The position numbers were made by a program, and so were the translations under genes. From assembly GCA_009760855.2 (NCBI GenBank), contig WPIO01000278.1, positions 1 through 57,500 on the forward strand: a stretch of 57,500 nt of DNA. The letters run 5' to 3'. The notes under the pieces are model-generated. The model saw nothing but the letters and a program-made list of their open reading frames with translations, was not told where the DNA came from and searched no databases. The stretch is from Cristatella mucedo (Eukaryota > Bryozoa > Phylactolaemata > Cristatellidae). This document shows, piece by piece, positions 12,391 to 22,800 of this stretch; positions within the stretch are counted from its first letter, which is position 1; each line of letters starts with the position of its first letter.

Positions 12391-13600
12391 TAACATTTCT
12401 ATCTTTGTTTCTTTTTGTCTTTCTGTAATCTTTTCTAATATCTATCTCTCTGCTTTCTCATTTCTCTCTTTTTGTCATAAGTCTCTTCTGCTCCTTCAGT
12501 CTCATTTCGCTCTCTCTTTATCTCTCTGTCTCTGGCTCTCCTTTCCTCTCTCTTGCCACTCTTTTTCTCTTTCCTTTATCTCCAGCTCTCTCTCGTTCTC
12601 TTTACCTTGGTTCGCTCTTTCTTACTTGTTCTCCCTCCTCTAGCCTCCTCTCTCTCTCTATCTCCATCGCTCTCCTTTCGCTCTCTTTCACTATCTCTGC
12701 TCCCTCTCTCGCTCTCACCCTCTCTTTCTCTCACTTTCTTTTGCTCCCCACCTCTCGTCTCTCTATCTCTTTCAGCTCATTCCCTCTCGCTTGCTCTGTC
12801 CCACTTTCATCTGCTTACCTCTCGCTTACTCTCTCGCTCTCCTCTCACTCTCTATCACTGAGCCTTCTTTTACGCTCCCTCTCATTGCTCTCTCTTCTTC
12901 CTCGCTCTCTCTCTCAGCTCTCTTTCTCCAGCTCTCTTTCTCTGGCTCACTCACTCCTCTCTGTCTCTCTCCTCTATCTCCTCGCTTTTCCGCTCAACCC
13001 TCTTGCTCTTTCTCACTCTCTTTCTCCGTTTTACTCTCATAGCTCCCACTCTGTCGTTCGCTCTCTCTCACTCGCTCTATCTAGCTATATCTCACACTCC
13101 TCTTTTTGATCTGCTCTCTTTTTCGTCTTATATTTTCATCCTCTCTCTCTCTCTTGCTCCTACGCTCTCTCTAATATCTATCTCTCTTAACTTACGCTTA
13201 TATATATTTATAAACATCTCTTATAAACTCTATTGTTCGATATCTTTCTTTGTACTCTCTTGCTCCTCACTCCTTCACTTGCTCTCGCTTTCTCTTTCTC
13301 TTTCAGCTCTCTCACATCTCTCGCGCTCTTGCTTTCGTTCTCTATCTCTCTCGCTTTCTCGCTCCCAACCTCTCTCCTCTAAATCTCGATTGTCGATCGT
13401 TCCTCTCCTTTCCCACTCTGTAACTCCCGTTCCTCTCTCGCACTCTCGCTCTCCTAACGCTCGTCTCTATCGTCTATCCTCGTTCTATCTCTTCTATCTC
13501 GTTCTTTCTCGTTCTTCTTCTCGTCTATCTCGTTCGATCTCTATCTGTCCTCGTTCTATCCCTGTCTCTCTTCTCTACTCTAGCGCTTATCCTCTCCCAT

Positions 13601-16600
13601 AGAAACTCGAGCTCTCTCCCTAACTCTCTAACCTCTCTGACTCTAGCTCTAGCTCTGTGATCTACTCTAGCTCTCTGACTCTAGCTCTAAGCTCTCTGAC
13701 TCTACTCTAGCTCTCTCTCCTAACACCAGCTCTCTGACTCTAAATCGACCTTTCTCTGACTCTAACTTTGGCTCGTCTGACTGTTTGGCTATCTCTCTGA
13801 GGTCTAGCTTTGGCTCTCGACGAATCTGCTCTTTATCTGACTTAAGATCTCTTTACTTAGCTCTCTCTCTGCTCTGCTATGTTTCTAACTCTAAGATCTG
13901 GCTCTCCTAATCAACTCTCTCCCTGCTCTATCTCATGCTCTATCTCTTTCTATTGCTCTCTCTGATTCTAACTCTGGCTCTCTCTCTAACATGGATCTCG
14001 ACTTAGCTCTCTCCAACTCTATTATCTGAGTTCTGACCCTCCTCAGTCTCAAACTAAATCTGGTTCTCTCTCTAGCTATCTTGATTAGCTATCTAGCTCC
14101 TAACTCTCCTCCCTAATAGATCTCTCCCTAACTCCTATTCTCTCTCTCTAACTCTGGCTCTGGCTCTCTTAATCTAACTCTCTCTCTATCTCTCTCTTTA
14201 AACTCTCTTGAATTTCTCTCTTCTATCTCTCTTATTATCTCTGACTTGTTCCGTATGAATATAATCTGTCTGCTCTGCTATGCGGTGTGTCTGTCTGTCT
14301 ATGTATGTCATAATATGTTGGTTGTTTGGTTGTTTTGTTTGTGTTTTTTGGGTGTTGTTGGTGGTTGGGTGGGTTTGTTGTTTTGTGTTGTTTTGTTGTT
14401 TTTGTTTGGTGTTGTTTTGTGGTTGTTTTTTTTTTTTGTGTTGTTGTCTGGCTCTTATCTCTGTCTGTGTATGAATATGGCTCTATGTTGGTTTGTTTGG
14501 TGTTTTTTTTTGTGGTGTTTTCTAACTCTATATCTATGACTCTGACATTTCTTCTGTTTCTCACTAATGTATGGTTCTCTTTCTCTGGATATCTATCTTA
14601 CTCTAGGTCTAGCTCTGGTCTGGATCTCCCCTAATCTATCTCTCTATCTCTCTACTCTCTCTAACTCTATATCTTGTTCTGACTCTCTCTATGACTCTCT
14701 CTCTCCTAGTTCTCTCTCTCTGGCTATTATCTTACTCTAGCTCTAACTCTTTCCTGTGACTCTCCCCTAACTCCAGTCTTTGAAATAATATACCGATATG
14801 TACCGATATGTGTCGATAATATGCAAATATATATAAATATGCAAATATAATAAATATGGAACATGGAACCTGATTCTTTCTGTTTTTGAATATCTGGTGG
14901 TTCACAAGAATATATAGAGGCCACAATATATCTCATAAAACCTGATTGTCTGCCAGGACCTGTTCTGATTCATTGACTCCTGGCCTCTCTCATTTCTGAT
15001 CCTCTCCACTCTCTCATTCTCTTTGCCTCTCTGACACTCTCTGCTCTCTCTTTCTGTTCTCCATCAACATTAGATTCTCTCATTTTCATTTTTGACCTCA
15101 GACATTCTTATGGTTCTCTCTCTAGCTATCTTGTAAGCTCTGGCTCTGCTCCTGTAATTTAACTCTTTCTATAAGCTCTGTAATCCTGTCTCTCAATATA
15201 TCGCTCTCTCTCTAACACTAGATCTCAGGCAACCTGTAAATATATCAATCTGTGATCTGATGCATAAATAGACATCACCTGCTCTGGTTTATAGGCTCAT
15301 CTGTTTGTCTAATATTGCTCTGGCTCTAAGCTCTCACAGACTACTCAAACCACGAAATATATCATCTATATATATACAACTCTAAACAGATATGTGATCT
15401 ATTAATATATATGTAATGTATATACTTGTGATATGTAGTCTGTTTCTATATCTATATATATATATACAAATATATATACGAACAACTTCCCTGGCTCTCT
15501 CTCTATCTCTATCTCTCAGCTCTCTCTCTGAGCTTCCTAATAAATATATATATAAATATATATACAACTCTCTCTCTCTCTGGCTCTGTATCTGTGACTC
15601 TGACCCTCCCTCTGTTTCTCACTATCCTGGTTCATATGGATATCAATATCTTGCTCTGGCTCTAACTCCTGCTCTCTGTGGGCTCTCACCTAACTCCTAG
15701 CTCTCTCCTAGCTCTCTAACTCTGTCATCTCTCTCCTGGCTCTCTCTGCCATATATATACAATATATGACTTTCTGAAATATATATATATATATATATAT
15801 CGTGTCTGTCTTTATACGAATATTCTCTGTGTTCTCTCCCTAAATAATGTAATACGAGCCAATCTCTTGATCTGGCTCTTTCATATCTGTCCTCTCTATG
15901 AAATATATATGTAAACAAAAATATATCAGGTATATGCACAGACCATATAAACTGTGTCACGACACAACTGAAATATCATCTCAGCTCTAATATCTCTGCT
16001 CTATATCTGACTCTGACCTTTTCATCTGATCCACACAGCTCTGGTTCTCTCTCTCTGTATCTGTCTTGCTCTGGCTTGGCTCTGGCTCTGGGTCTCCTAA
16101 CTCTGTCTCTCTCTCTGTCTCTTCTAATATATATATCTGTCTCTGTAATATGTTATGAGTTTTGATCTCCTCGATCTCAATTCATCTGGTTCTCCTCTCT
16201 GCTGTCCTGTCTTTGCTCTATTTCTCCTGGTTGTATCCTAACTCTGAAATATGTATTTTGGCTATATATATACTATATGTATATCTATATATATATGGCT
16301 ATATCCATATATATTTCTGACTTATATATTATGCTATTAATCTGGGTTTTTGGCTCTTGTGAGTTCTTTCTCCTCTGTTTGGTTTGGTGTATCGGTTTGG
16401 TTGAGTATATATGGAGTGTATTCTATATAACCTTTGATATGTGAGCTGGTATATCTGTGATATAGATATCAGATAATATATGCGATCTGAAATGTATGTT
16501 TGTTTGTCTGAGTATATATATTGGCTTCAGTATATGAAAGTATCGACACAGATATATGATCTGTAGATATATGCATACAATATATGTACGAGGATAGCAG

Positions 16601-17960
16601 ATATGTGCGATGTAACTCTGGCTCTCACGTCTGGCTCTGCACTGACTCTGGTTCTCTCTCTCTGGCTATCTTACTCTAGGCTCTGGCTCACAAATCTACT
16701 GATCTAACTCTCTCTCTGACTCTACTAACTGGCTAGCTCTCTCTGACACTGGATCTCTGACTCTGTCTCTCTCTCAACTCCTGTATCTGTGAGCTCTGTT
16801 ATGCACTCCCTCTGACTCTCACCTAACTCTGGTTCTCTCTCTCTGGCGCTATCTATCTTACTCTAGCTACAACTCTAAACTATCCTGTGACTCTCCTAAC
16901 TCCTGGCTCTCTCCCTAACTCTGTCTCTCTAACTCTGCTAAAACTGCTCTGTCTTAACTCTCTCTCTAACTCTCTATCAATATAATATGATCTCTCTCTC
17001 TCTCTCTAACTCTTCACTCTGCATTTCTGACTTAATTCTCTCTCTTACTCTAACTTTTGGCTCTGAGGCTGGCTACTCTCCTCTGAGCTCTAGCTCTTTC
17101 TCTCTCTGAGCTCTAACTATCTCTCTGACTCTAACTCTGGCTCTCTGACTCTAACTCTAGCTCTCTCTCTAACACTAGATCTCTCCAGTCTCTAAGCACC
17201 AGATCTCTGACTCTAATCGACCTTTCTCTCTGACTCTAACTTTGGCTCTCTGACTCTGAGCTCTCATCTCTCTCTGACTCTAACTTTAGCTCTCTGACTG
17301 ACTCTAGCTCTCTCTCCTGACTCTAGCTCTCTCTGACTCTAACTCTCTCTCTCTCTGACTAACTCTCCTCTGACTCTAACTGTAGCTCTAGCTCTCCTAA
17401 TCTAGCTCTCTCCCTAACTCTATCTCTAACTCTATCTCTCTCGCTAACTCTCTCTCTGACTCTAACTCTAGCTCTCTCTTTAACACTAGATCTCTGACCG
17501 TAACTCTCTCTACTCTATCTCTATATCTGTGACTCTGGACCCTCCCTCTGACTCTCCACCTAGCTCTAGTTCTCTCTCTCTCTAGCTATCTATCTTCTAG
17601 CCTCATCCCTAACTATATCTCTGTCTGCTCTGTCACGAAAACCTATGTTGATCTGATATATGCTCTGTCTCATGATATGTGATCTGATATATGTACTGTA
17701 TATATAAATATATATGCGATATGTCTACAATATGATATATGTCGATCTGTGCAATATATGCGATATACAGCTATCGACAATCATATCCTGTGCAATATAT
17801 ATATGCAGACTCTGAATATCGAAATAATATGTGACTCTGTACAATATATCTCTATCATATCTGGCTCTCTAATCTATATGCAATCTATATACTAACTAAT
17901 AACTCATCATATATCGTAATCTGCTCTCATAATATATATGCGATAACTACTCTATCTCTC
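13601..17960 (+). repeat. CTAACTCT-type field, copy A
   Basis: Noisy counterpart of 45,261-51,237, shorter by about 1.6 kb. Recognisable markers include CGACCTTTCTCTGACTCTA near 13,748 and again near 17,219, and GCATTTCTGACTTAATTCTC near 17,021. It is broken by AT islands around 14,785-14,935, 15,345-15,560, 15,740-15,960, 16,120-16,600 and 17,630-17,950, and by a GT-rich island at 14,316-14,530. No gene is supported. Confidence 0.75.
14316..14530. other. G/T-rich island, unique to copy A
   Basis: About 215 bp consisting almost only of G and T on the + strand, with GGTTGGGTGGG and TGTTGTTTTGT words, bounded abruptly by CT-type sequence. This is the reverse of the strand bias of everything around it. 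No other unit has it. It reads through in several frames as Val/Phe/Cys/Leu low complexity, which is not evidence of a protein. Confidence 0.65.
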
Positions 17961-18241
17961 TGCTTTTTAACCTATGCTTTAACTCTGCTTTCACTAGGCT
18001 GTTAACTCTGCTTTAACTCTGCTTGAATATGCTTTAACTATGCTTTAACTCTGCTTTAACTCTGCTTTAACTCTGCTTTAACTCTGCTTTAACTCTGCTT
18101 TAACTCTGCTTTAACTCTGCTTTAACTCTGCTTTAACTCTGCTTTAACTCTGCTTTAACTCTGCTTTAACTCTGCTTTAACTCTGCTTTTTAACTCTGCT
18201 TTAACTCTGCTTTAACTCTGCTTTAACTCTGCTTTAACTCT
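17961..18241 (+). repeat. Expanded 11-bp minisatellite (CTTTAACTCTG)n, copy B
   Basis: About 25 copies of CTTTAACTCTG. The first hundred bases carry variants (CTTGAATATG, CTTTAACTATG, CTTTCACTAGG) and the rest is nearly perfect apart from one CTTTT insertion near 18,186. The same locus has 7 copies in C, 2 in D and only a remnant in A. Confidence 0.95.
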
Positions 18242-18244
18242 CTA

Positions 18245-18345
18245 AAACCACTAAGCTCTCAACACTAAGCTTTAACACTAAGCTCTAAACACTAAGCTCT
18301 AAACCCACTAAGCTCTAAACAATAACAAGAGCTCGAACACGAGCT
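18245..18345 (+). repeat. Short AACACTAAGCTCT repeat array, copy B
   Basis: Five or six imperfect copies of AACACTAAGCTCT / AAACACTAAGCTCTA directly after the 11-mer array. Copies C and D have one equivalent (AAGCTCTAACACTAGCTCTC), so this is a B-specific expansion or a local error cluster. Confidence 0.75.
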
Positions 18346-18491
18346 CTCTGTCTCTAAATAATTATTTCCTGACGTTTCATCTCTGACCTTCTATCTTTCT
18401 TATCTGAGGCTCTTCTTTTTTCGACTCCAAGCGCGCACTCCTAAACTCTCGCTCTACGCTCTATCGGTAACACTAGCTCTTCCTGTAACTC

Positions 18492-18705
18492 TTAGGATGT
18501 TCACTTGTCGTATATAGTAGTTACTTTGCGATGACCGTTTTTTTAAAAAAAAAGTGTCTATTTTTCTTTTAGCGAGGGGAGGAGGGGGGGGAGCGGGGAG
18601 TGGATAATTTCATCTTGTGTGACAACGGTTGGTGGTTTTTGGTTGGTTGAAGGAAAACTACAGCTTTCTATCTATTGCTCTCCGCTCTAATCACATTATA
18701 TTCTA
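18492..18705 (+). repeat. Conserved core of cassette 1, copy B
   Basis: Same order as the copy C core at 35,969-36,120, but with a G-rich insertion at about 18,574-18,602 where C reads TTTTAGCAGGGGAGATAA, and an A-run near 18,545. TAATTTCATCTTGTGTGACA matches the TAATTTCCTTGTGACA of C. An AT-poor degenerate tract (18,706-18,745) replaces the usual TA tract. Confidence 0.75.
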
Positions 18706-18769
18706 ATATCTGTAAAATTAATTTTATAGTATGATAAATACTTTCGGTTTGCTAGATCCCTTACTTATG

Positions 18770-19798
18770 GGCGTATCGTCTGGGCGAAGTTCGCTTATTT
18801 TGTTTTACTATTGTTCCGCCTAGTCGCTATCGCTTCTACGGCGGTCCGCTATTCGCTCTCCTAGTCTACGGCTTCCCAGCGCGTCTCTCGCTGGAGGTCG
18901 CTCACTGCGGTGTCACTGCGGGGTCGTCGGGCAAATCCGCTCTGGCGGTGTCTCGCGAGCGGGTCTCGCTAGCGGTGTCGCGCTAGCGGTGGCTCGCTAG
19001 CGGTTCTCGCTAGCGGGTCTCGCTAGCGGTCTCCATCGCTAGCGTCTCCTCGCTACGTCCTCCTCGCTAGCGGTCTCTCGGCTAGTGGTCGCTTCGCTTG
19101 CGTGTCTCGCTTTTGCGGTGTCTGCTCTTGCTTTCTCTCGCTCAGCGGTCTATCGCTAGCGGTCTCTCGTTTGCCGGTCTCTCGTTTGCGGTCTCTCGCC
19201 TTGCGGTAAATCTCGCTTGCGTATGGGCATGTCCTCTTTTTTAAACCGGTCTCTCGCTGTGGCTTCGCGGGCGGACCTCCTAGTGTCTGGCAGTCTCTCT
19301 TTTCATGTTTCGCATAGCGGTCTCCTCTCGTTTGCAGTATCCTCGCTGCCGTTTTTTTTCTTACGGTCTCAAGTAATGGCTGGCTGTCGGTTCCTTTTTC
19401 ATGGTAAATCTATCGCGCTAGCGCCTGGGCCTAGCGGTCTATCGGTATCTCTGTATCCGGTCTGTACACGGTTCGTCCAGCGGCTCTCGACGGGTCCCCC
19501 TCCCGTCCCCTCTCTGTCGTCTCTTTAACGATTCCCCTCGACTAGCGCCCTTCTCGCTGGCGGTCATATCGCAGGCAGTCACTCACTCTCTGGCGGACCT
19601 CTTACCGGCGGTTTTTCTCGTTTTGACATTCCTCTGGCTGGCGGTCCTCTTGCCGGTCGTCGCCTCCTCCCAACCAGTCTGGCGGCCCGGACAAGCTTGC
19701 GGCCTCCCACTGGGCACATATGGCAGCTGGTGGATTCTGTCTCTTGTTGCCTCTATCCCGTGCTTACAGGCATAGTCGTTTAGGTCCATAGGTCGGCC
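18770..19798 (+). repeat. CpG-rich GCTAGCGG minisatellite zone of cassette 1, copy B
   Basis: Degenerate TCTCGCTAGCGG repeats (18,950-19,210) followed by the irregular GCGGT-rich part also seen in C at 36,610-37,060. The 14-bp register is repeatedly broken by one- or two-base indels. It ends with the conserved block leading into core 2. Confidence 0.75.
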
Positions 19799-19962
19799 GA
19801 GCTGACACTAAGTTTGTGATTTTCTTGTTTTCTTATATATAACTAGTTTTCACGGAGGTAGAAATAAATGTTTATTGTTTTTAGGGGAAAGATAATTTCC
19901 TTGTGATAAGGGTGGTTTAAAGGAACTAGCAGCTTCTATCCTTGTTCTATCTACTATCTTAT
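19799..19962 (+). repeat. Conserved core of cassette 2, copy B
   Basis: GAGCTGACACTAAGTTTGTG start, CACGGAGGTAGAAATAAATG middle, then TAATTTCCTTGTGATAAGGG and GGAACTAGCAGCTTCTATCC. The otherwise invariant TTTTAGCAGGAAAG reads TTTTTAGGGGAAAG here. Confidence 0.85.
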
Positions 19963-20040
19963 TTTATATATATATTATATATGATATATAAATATATATA
20001 TATATGTAATATATTTATTTAATATATTTAATATTATATC
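19963..20040. repeat. AT-dinucleotide tract after core 2, copy B
   Basis: TA-alternating sequence with one G (TATATGTAATATATT), otherwise the same as in copies C and D. Confidence 0.85.
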
Positions 20041-20364
20041 TTCTTCTGTCTCTCGCTCCTTGTTATGGGTCGCTAGCCTCTATAAATTCGCTCGTCGCTC
20101 GTCACAATCGCTAGTCGACGGCGGTTTCTCTTCGGCAGTCTCTCGCTGGCGGTCTCTCACTGGCGGTATGTAGCTGGCGGCTTGTAGCTGGCGGTATGTG
20201 CTGGCGGCTTGTAGTTGGCGGTATGTAGCTGGCGGCGTCTTTCTGGCCGTCTTTCTGTGGCGAGTCTCTCTCTGGCGGTCTCACGGTCTCTTGCTGGCGG
20301 CCTCGCGCGTGCGGTATCTCAGCTCGCAGTATGGAGGTCTCTATTTTACGCAACGACATCTTCT

Positions 20365-20636
20365 CCGACTGCCAGACTATGGCACGTCTTTTTCAGCGGT
20401 CCTGAACTGCTACTTCTATGCTGCTCACTGCCTCAACTGCTCTCCTAACTCTGCTATGCTTCCCACTTTCTCTTTGTTGCGTGAGACGAAGTCTGTTGGC
20501 TACCGAGATGCGTACCGAAAGCCGCTTAGGGCTGTGAGTGCACTAAACCAAAAACTCTCCTGCGTGACCCACCTGGTCTTTTATGACTTTGTGGTCGCCG
20601 ACGGAGTATATTGCATTACATTACATTGCATTTAAT
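20365..20636 (+). mobile_element. Retroelement-3'-end-like fragment with (ATTAC)n tail, copy B
   Basis: The most diverged of the four fragments. The tail reads ATTGCATTACATTACATTGC, so two of its four repeats carry A-to-G changes, and GTGGTCGCCGACGGAG and TGCTGCTCACTGCC also differ from C by A-to-G type changes. No domain or complete element is present. Confidence 0.45.
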
Positions 20637-20786
20637 GGTCACTCATTGCAGTGGTCTCTCTAGCTTGAGTCATTCACAGGCCGTCTCTCTCTCTCTCTGG
20701 CGGTCTCTCTCTGGAGTCTTGTAGTATTTCTTTAACGTTTTTCATAGCAGTCTCTCAGCTTGCAGTCTCTTCCTTATCGTCTCTCC

Positions 20787-20788
<2 letters not shown>

Positions 20789-20843
<55 letters not shown>
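20789..20843. repeat. (CT)n microsatellite, copy B
   Basis: About 55 bp of pure CT between CTTATCGTCTCTCCTCAC and TGGCGGTATCACTATAGC, the shortest allele of this locus in the window. Confidence 0.9.
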
Positions 20844-20845
<2 letters not shown>

Positions 20846-21174
20846 CGGTATCACTATAGCAGTCTGGCGGTCCCTTTTTCACGGTCTCTTGCTAGCGGTC
20901 TCTGCTATCGGTCTGGCGGTACCTCTTTTATGGTCTCTCGCTAGCTCTCTCTCGCTGGCAGTGATTCGCGGGCAGTCACTCTCTAGCGGTCTATTTCTGG
21001 AAGTTACTATTAAGCAGGCTCTGGCTGGCGGTCTATTGCCGTCGGTCTCTCGCTTGCAGTCTGGCGGCTTCTCGCTTGCCGTCTCTCACTGAAAGTATCG
21101 TAGCTTGTATGGTCTATCTCTTCCGGTTTCTATCTGTGTTTACTTGCATGGTCATTTAGGTCATACGTCAGTCC

Positions 21175-21327
21175 GAGCTGACACTAAGTTTAGGATTTTT
21201 ACTTTCTTAAATTGAAGGCTTTACAGAGAGGCAAAAAATTTTTATCAGCAGGGAAGGAAATTTCCTTGTGATGATTACCAATAGTTTGGAAAGAACTACC
21301 AACATATCTCTTGTTCTATGTTCTAAG
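21175..21327 (+). repeat. Conserved core of cassette 3, copy B
   Basis: GAGCTGACACTAAGTTTAGG, TTAAATTGAAGGCTTTACAG, then a short T-run and TATCAGCAGGGAAGGAAA, TTTCCTTGTGATGATTACCA and GAACTACCAACATATCTCTT. The T-run before CAGCAG is shorter than in the other copies. An AT tract follows to about 21,390. Confidence 0.85.
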
Positions 21328-21478
21328 CATAATATATATATATAATTTAATATACAGATATTTATATATATATATAATATTACATATAACTGCTTCCTTC
21401 GACACTGAAACTTGTTATTTATAGGTCACTCACTCACTATAAGGTCGTTCGTCGCTTATCATGAGTCGACGGCGGTCT

Positions 21479-22800
21479 GTTGACCCAATGGTAGATCTTT
21501 CAAACAGCTAGTGTTGCGGGAAACTTATACCGCTGATAAAACTTTTTGAGCGTCTTTTTTTCTTCCAGAAATCTATATCCCTTTAGTGGTATAAGTCTCA
21601 AAGAGTAGCTTCGTTAACCGCTGGTACATCTTTTAAACCGCCGAGCTTTTCGAGTGAGTTATCTTCCTGCAAACCATTTGACGCGTCTTGTCTTTCCATC
21701 AACGCATATTAGTTGTCCTAATAAATAGTTCATTACCACTCTGGTAGATGCGTTAAACCGCAGGCGTTTCAGATTACTTATCGCCCTGCTGAAACTATTT
21801 TTCGCCCCGTGTTTCTTCCAGAAAGATATATCCTTTAGTGTTAAGATTGCTAAGAAATGCTCCGTTATCCTGCTGGTAGATCGATCAAACCGCCATGGTT
21901 CGAGTAAAGTTATTTGCCCTGCTGAAACCATTTACGCATCTTTTCTTTCGGAAAATGTACATCCTTTAGTGTTTAAATTAGTCTCAATAAATGCTTCGAT
22001 ATCATGCTGGTAGAATCATCAAAACATCAGCGTTCCGAGTGAGTTGTTTTGACGTTAACTATTTACGCGTCCGGAAATATATATCCTTTAGTTGTATACA
22101 TAGTCTCATTAAATATTGTATCTTACATATGGTGTACTCTATAACCACTGGCGTTTCGAGTAAGTTATCTTCCCTCCTACCAAACCATTTTACGCGTTCT
22201 TTTCTTCTAAGACTGTATATCCTTAGCGATAACTATTGTGTCAAAAAGGTGATTTATTGGCCCGCTGGCCGATGCGACAAAGCGCAGGCGTTCTTCCCTG
22301 CTAAGACTTGTTATGGTTACTTTGTTTTATTGGAGAGTATGTATCGTAAATCATTATTCATTAATTTAAATAATACATGTCATTATTTTCAAGTTATTAC
22401 TTCGCTATCGCTGGTTGGAACCTGTCAGGCCGCCGACGCTTTCTTAGCAAGTCTATCACTGTTCAAACCATTTACGCGTCTCTTTTCCTCCGGAGCAATA
22501 TATCCATGATTTCTTTACATGGAAAGCTGATTGAACCATTTATTGTTTACTGGAAGGATCTTTGGCCGCAGGCATTACGAGGTAAAGTCAATCTACTAAT
22601 AAAACCGTTTACTCAGTTCTTTTTGGAAAATATATCCTTAATTAGACATAACAAATCTCTTGAGTGATGATTATCCTACTGGTAATGCGTCCACCCACAA
22701 GGCATTTTGAAGGAGTTATCTCTTCTAATAAAACCATTGACGCGCCTCAAATATATGTCCTTTACCTTCTCTCCACAAATCCTCTCATATAATAATTTAA
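21479..22800 (+). repeat. 130-bp satellite array (about 10 units), copy B
   Basis: CCAATGGTAGATC start and the same ten-repeat order as copy C, with moderate damage. A 90-residue minus-strand frame (21,659-21,931) and a 172-residue plus-strand frame (21,991-22,509) exist only because indels remove stops here; neither is present in C or D. Confidence 0.85.

Larger units (their letters stand above)
8707..13600 (+). repeat. CT/CGCT/TTGCT pyrimidine field, copy A
   Basis: CT-rich field matching 40,164-45,260 of copy C in order (for example the TTGCAGGCTGATTTTCT site near 9,323 and the CCATTGCTCTTGCTTTCGC site near 11,097). Ser/Leu-rich frames on + and Arg/Glu-rich frames on - are consequences of CT repeats without stop codons. 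Stretches near 9,640-9,690 and 11,226-11,735 are AT-rich where copy C is pure CT. Confidence 0.8.
3880..17960 (+). repeat. Macrosatellite unit, copy A (noisy)
   Basis: First complete unit: degenerate 11-mer array, three-cassette body (4,120-7,250), 130-bp satellite array (7,255-8,706), CT/CGCT field (8,707-13,600) and CTAACTCT field (13,601-17,960). The distance from its first core to that of copy B is about 14.37 kb, about 1 kb shorter than the C to D spacing. Most of the shortfall is in the CTAACTCT field. Strand is assigned only by convention, with the pyrimidine-rich strand as +. Confidence 0.85.
20041..21174 (+). repeat. GCTGGCGG/GCTAGCGG zone of cassette 2, copy B
   Basis: Same content as 37,391-38,544 in C: TTCGCTCGTCGCTCGTCACA, GCTAGTCGACGGCGGTTTCT, five GTAGCTGGCGG-type repeats (20,167-20,235), the tailed fragment, the (CT)n tract, then GCTAGCGG words up to the block that precedes core 3. 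Confidence 0.8.

Noticed and set aside
14246-14634. Overlapping + frames of about 100 residues rich in Val, Phe, Cys and Leu with apparent membrane character
   Set aside because: They are produced by the G/T-only island in three frames at once, so hydrophobicity reflects composition and not a protein.
18000-18241. Telomeric repeat
   Set aside because: CTTTAACTCTG does not match a known telomere repeat, is internal, short and variable, and sits at a satellite junction.
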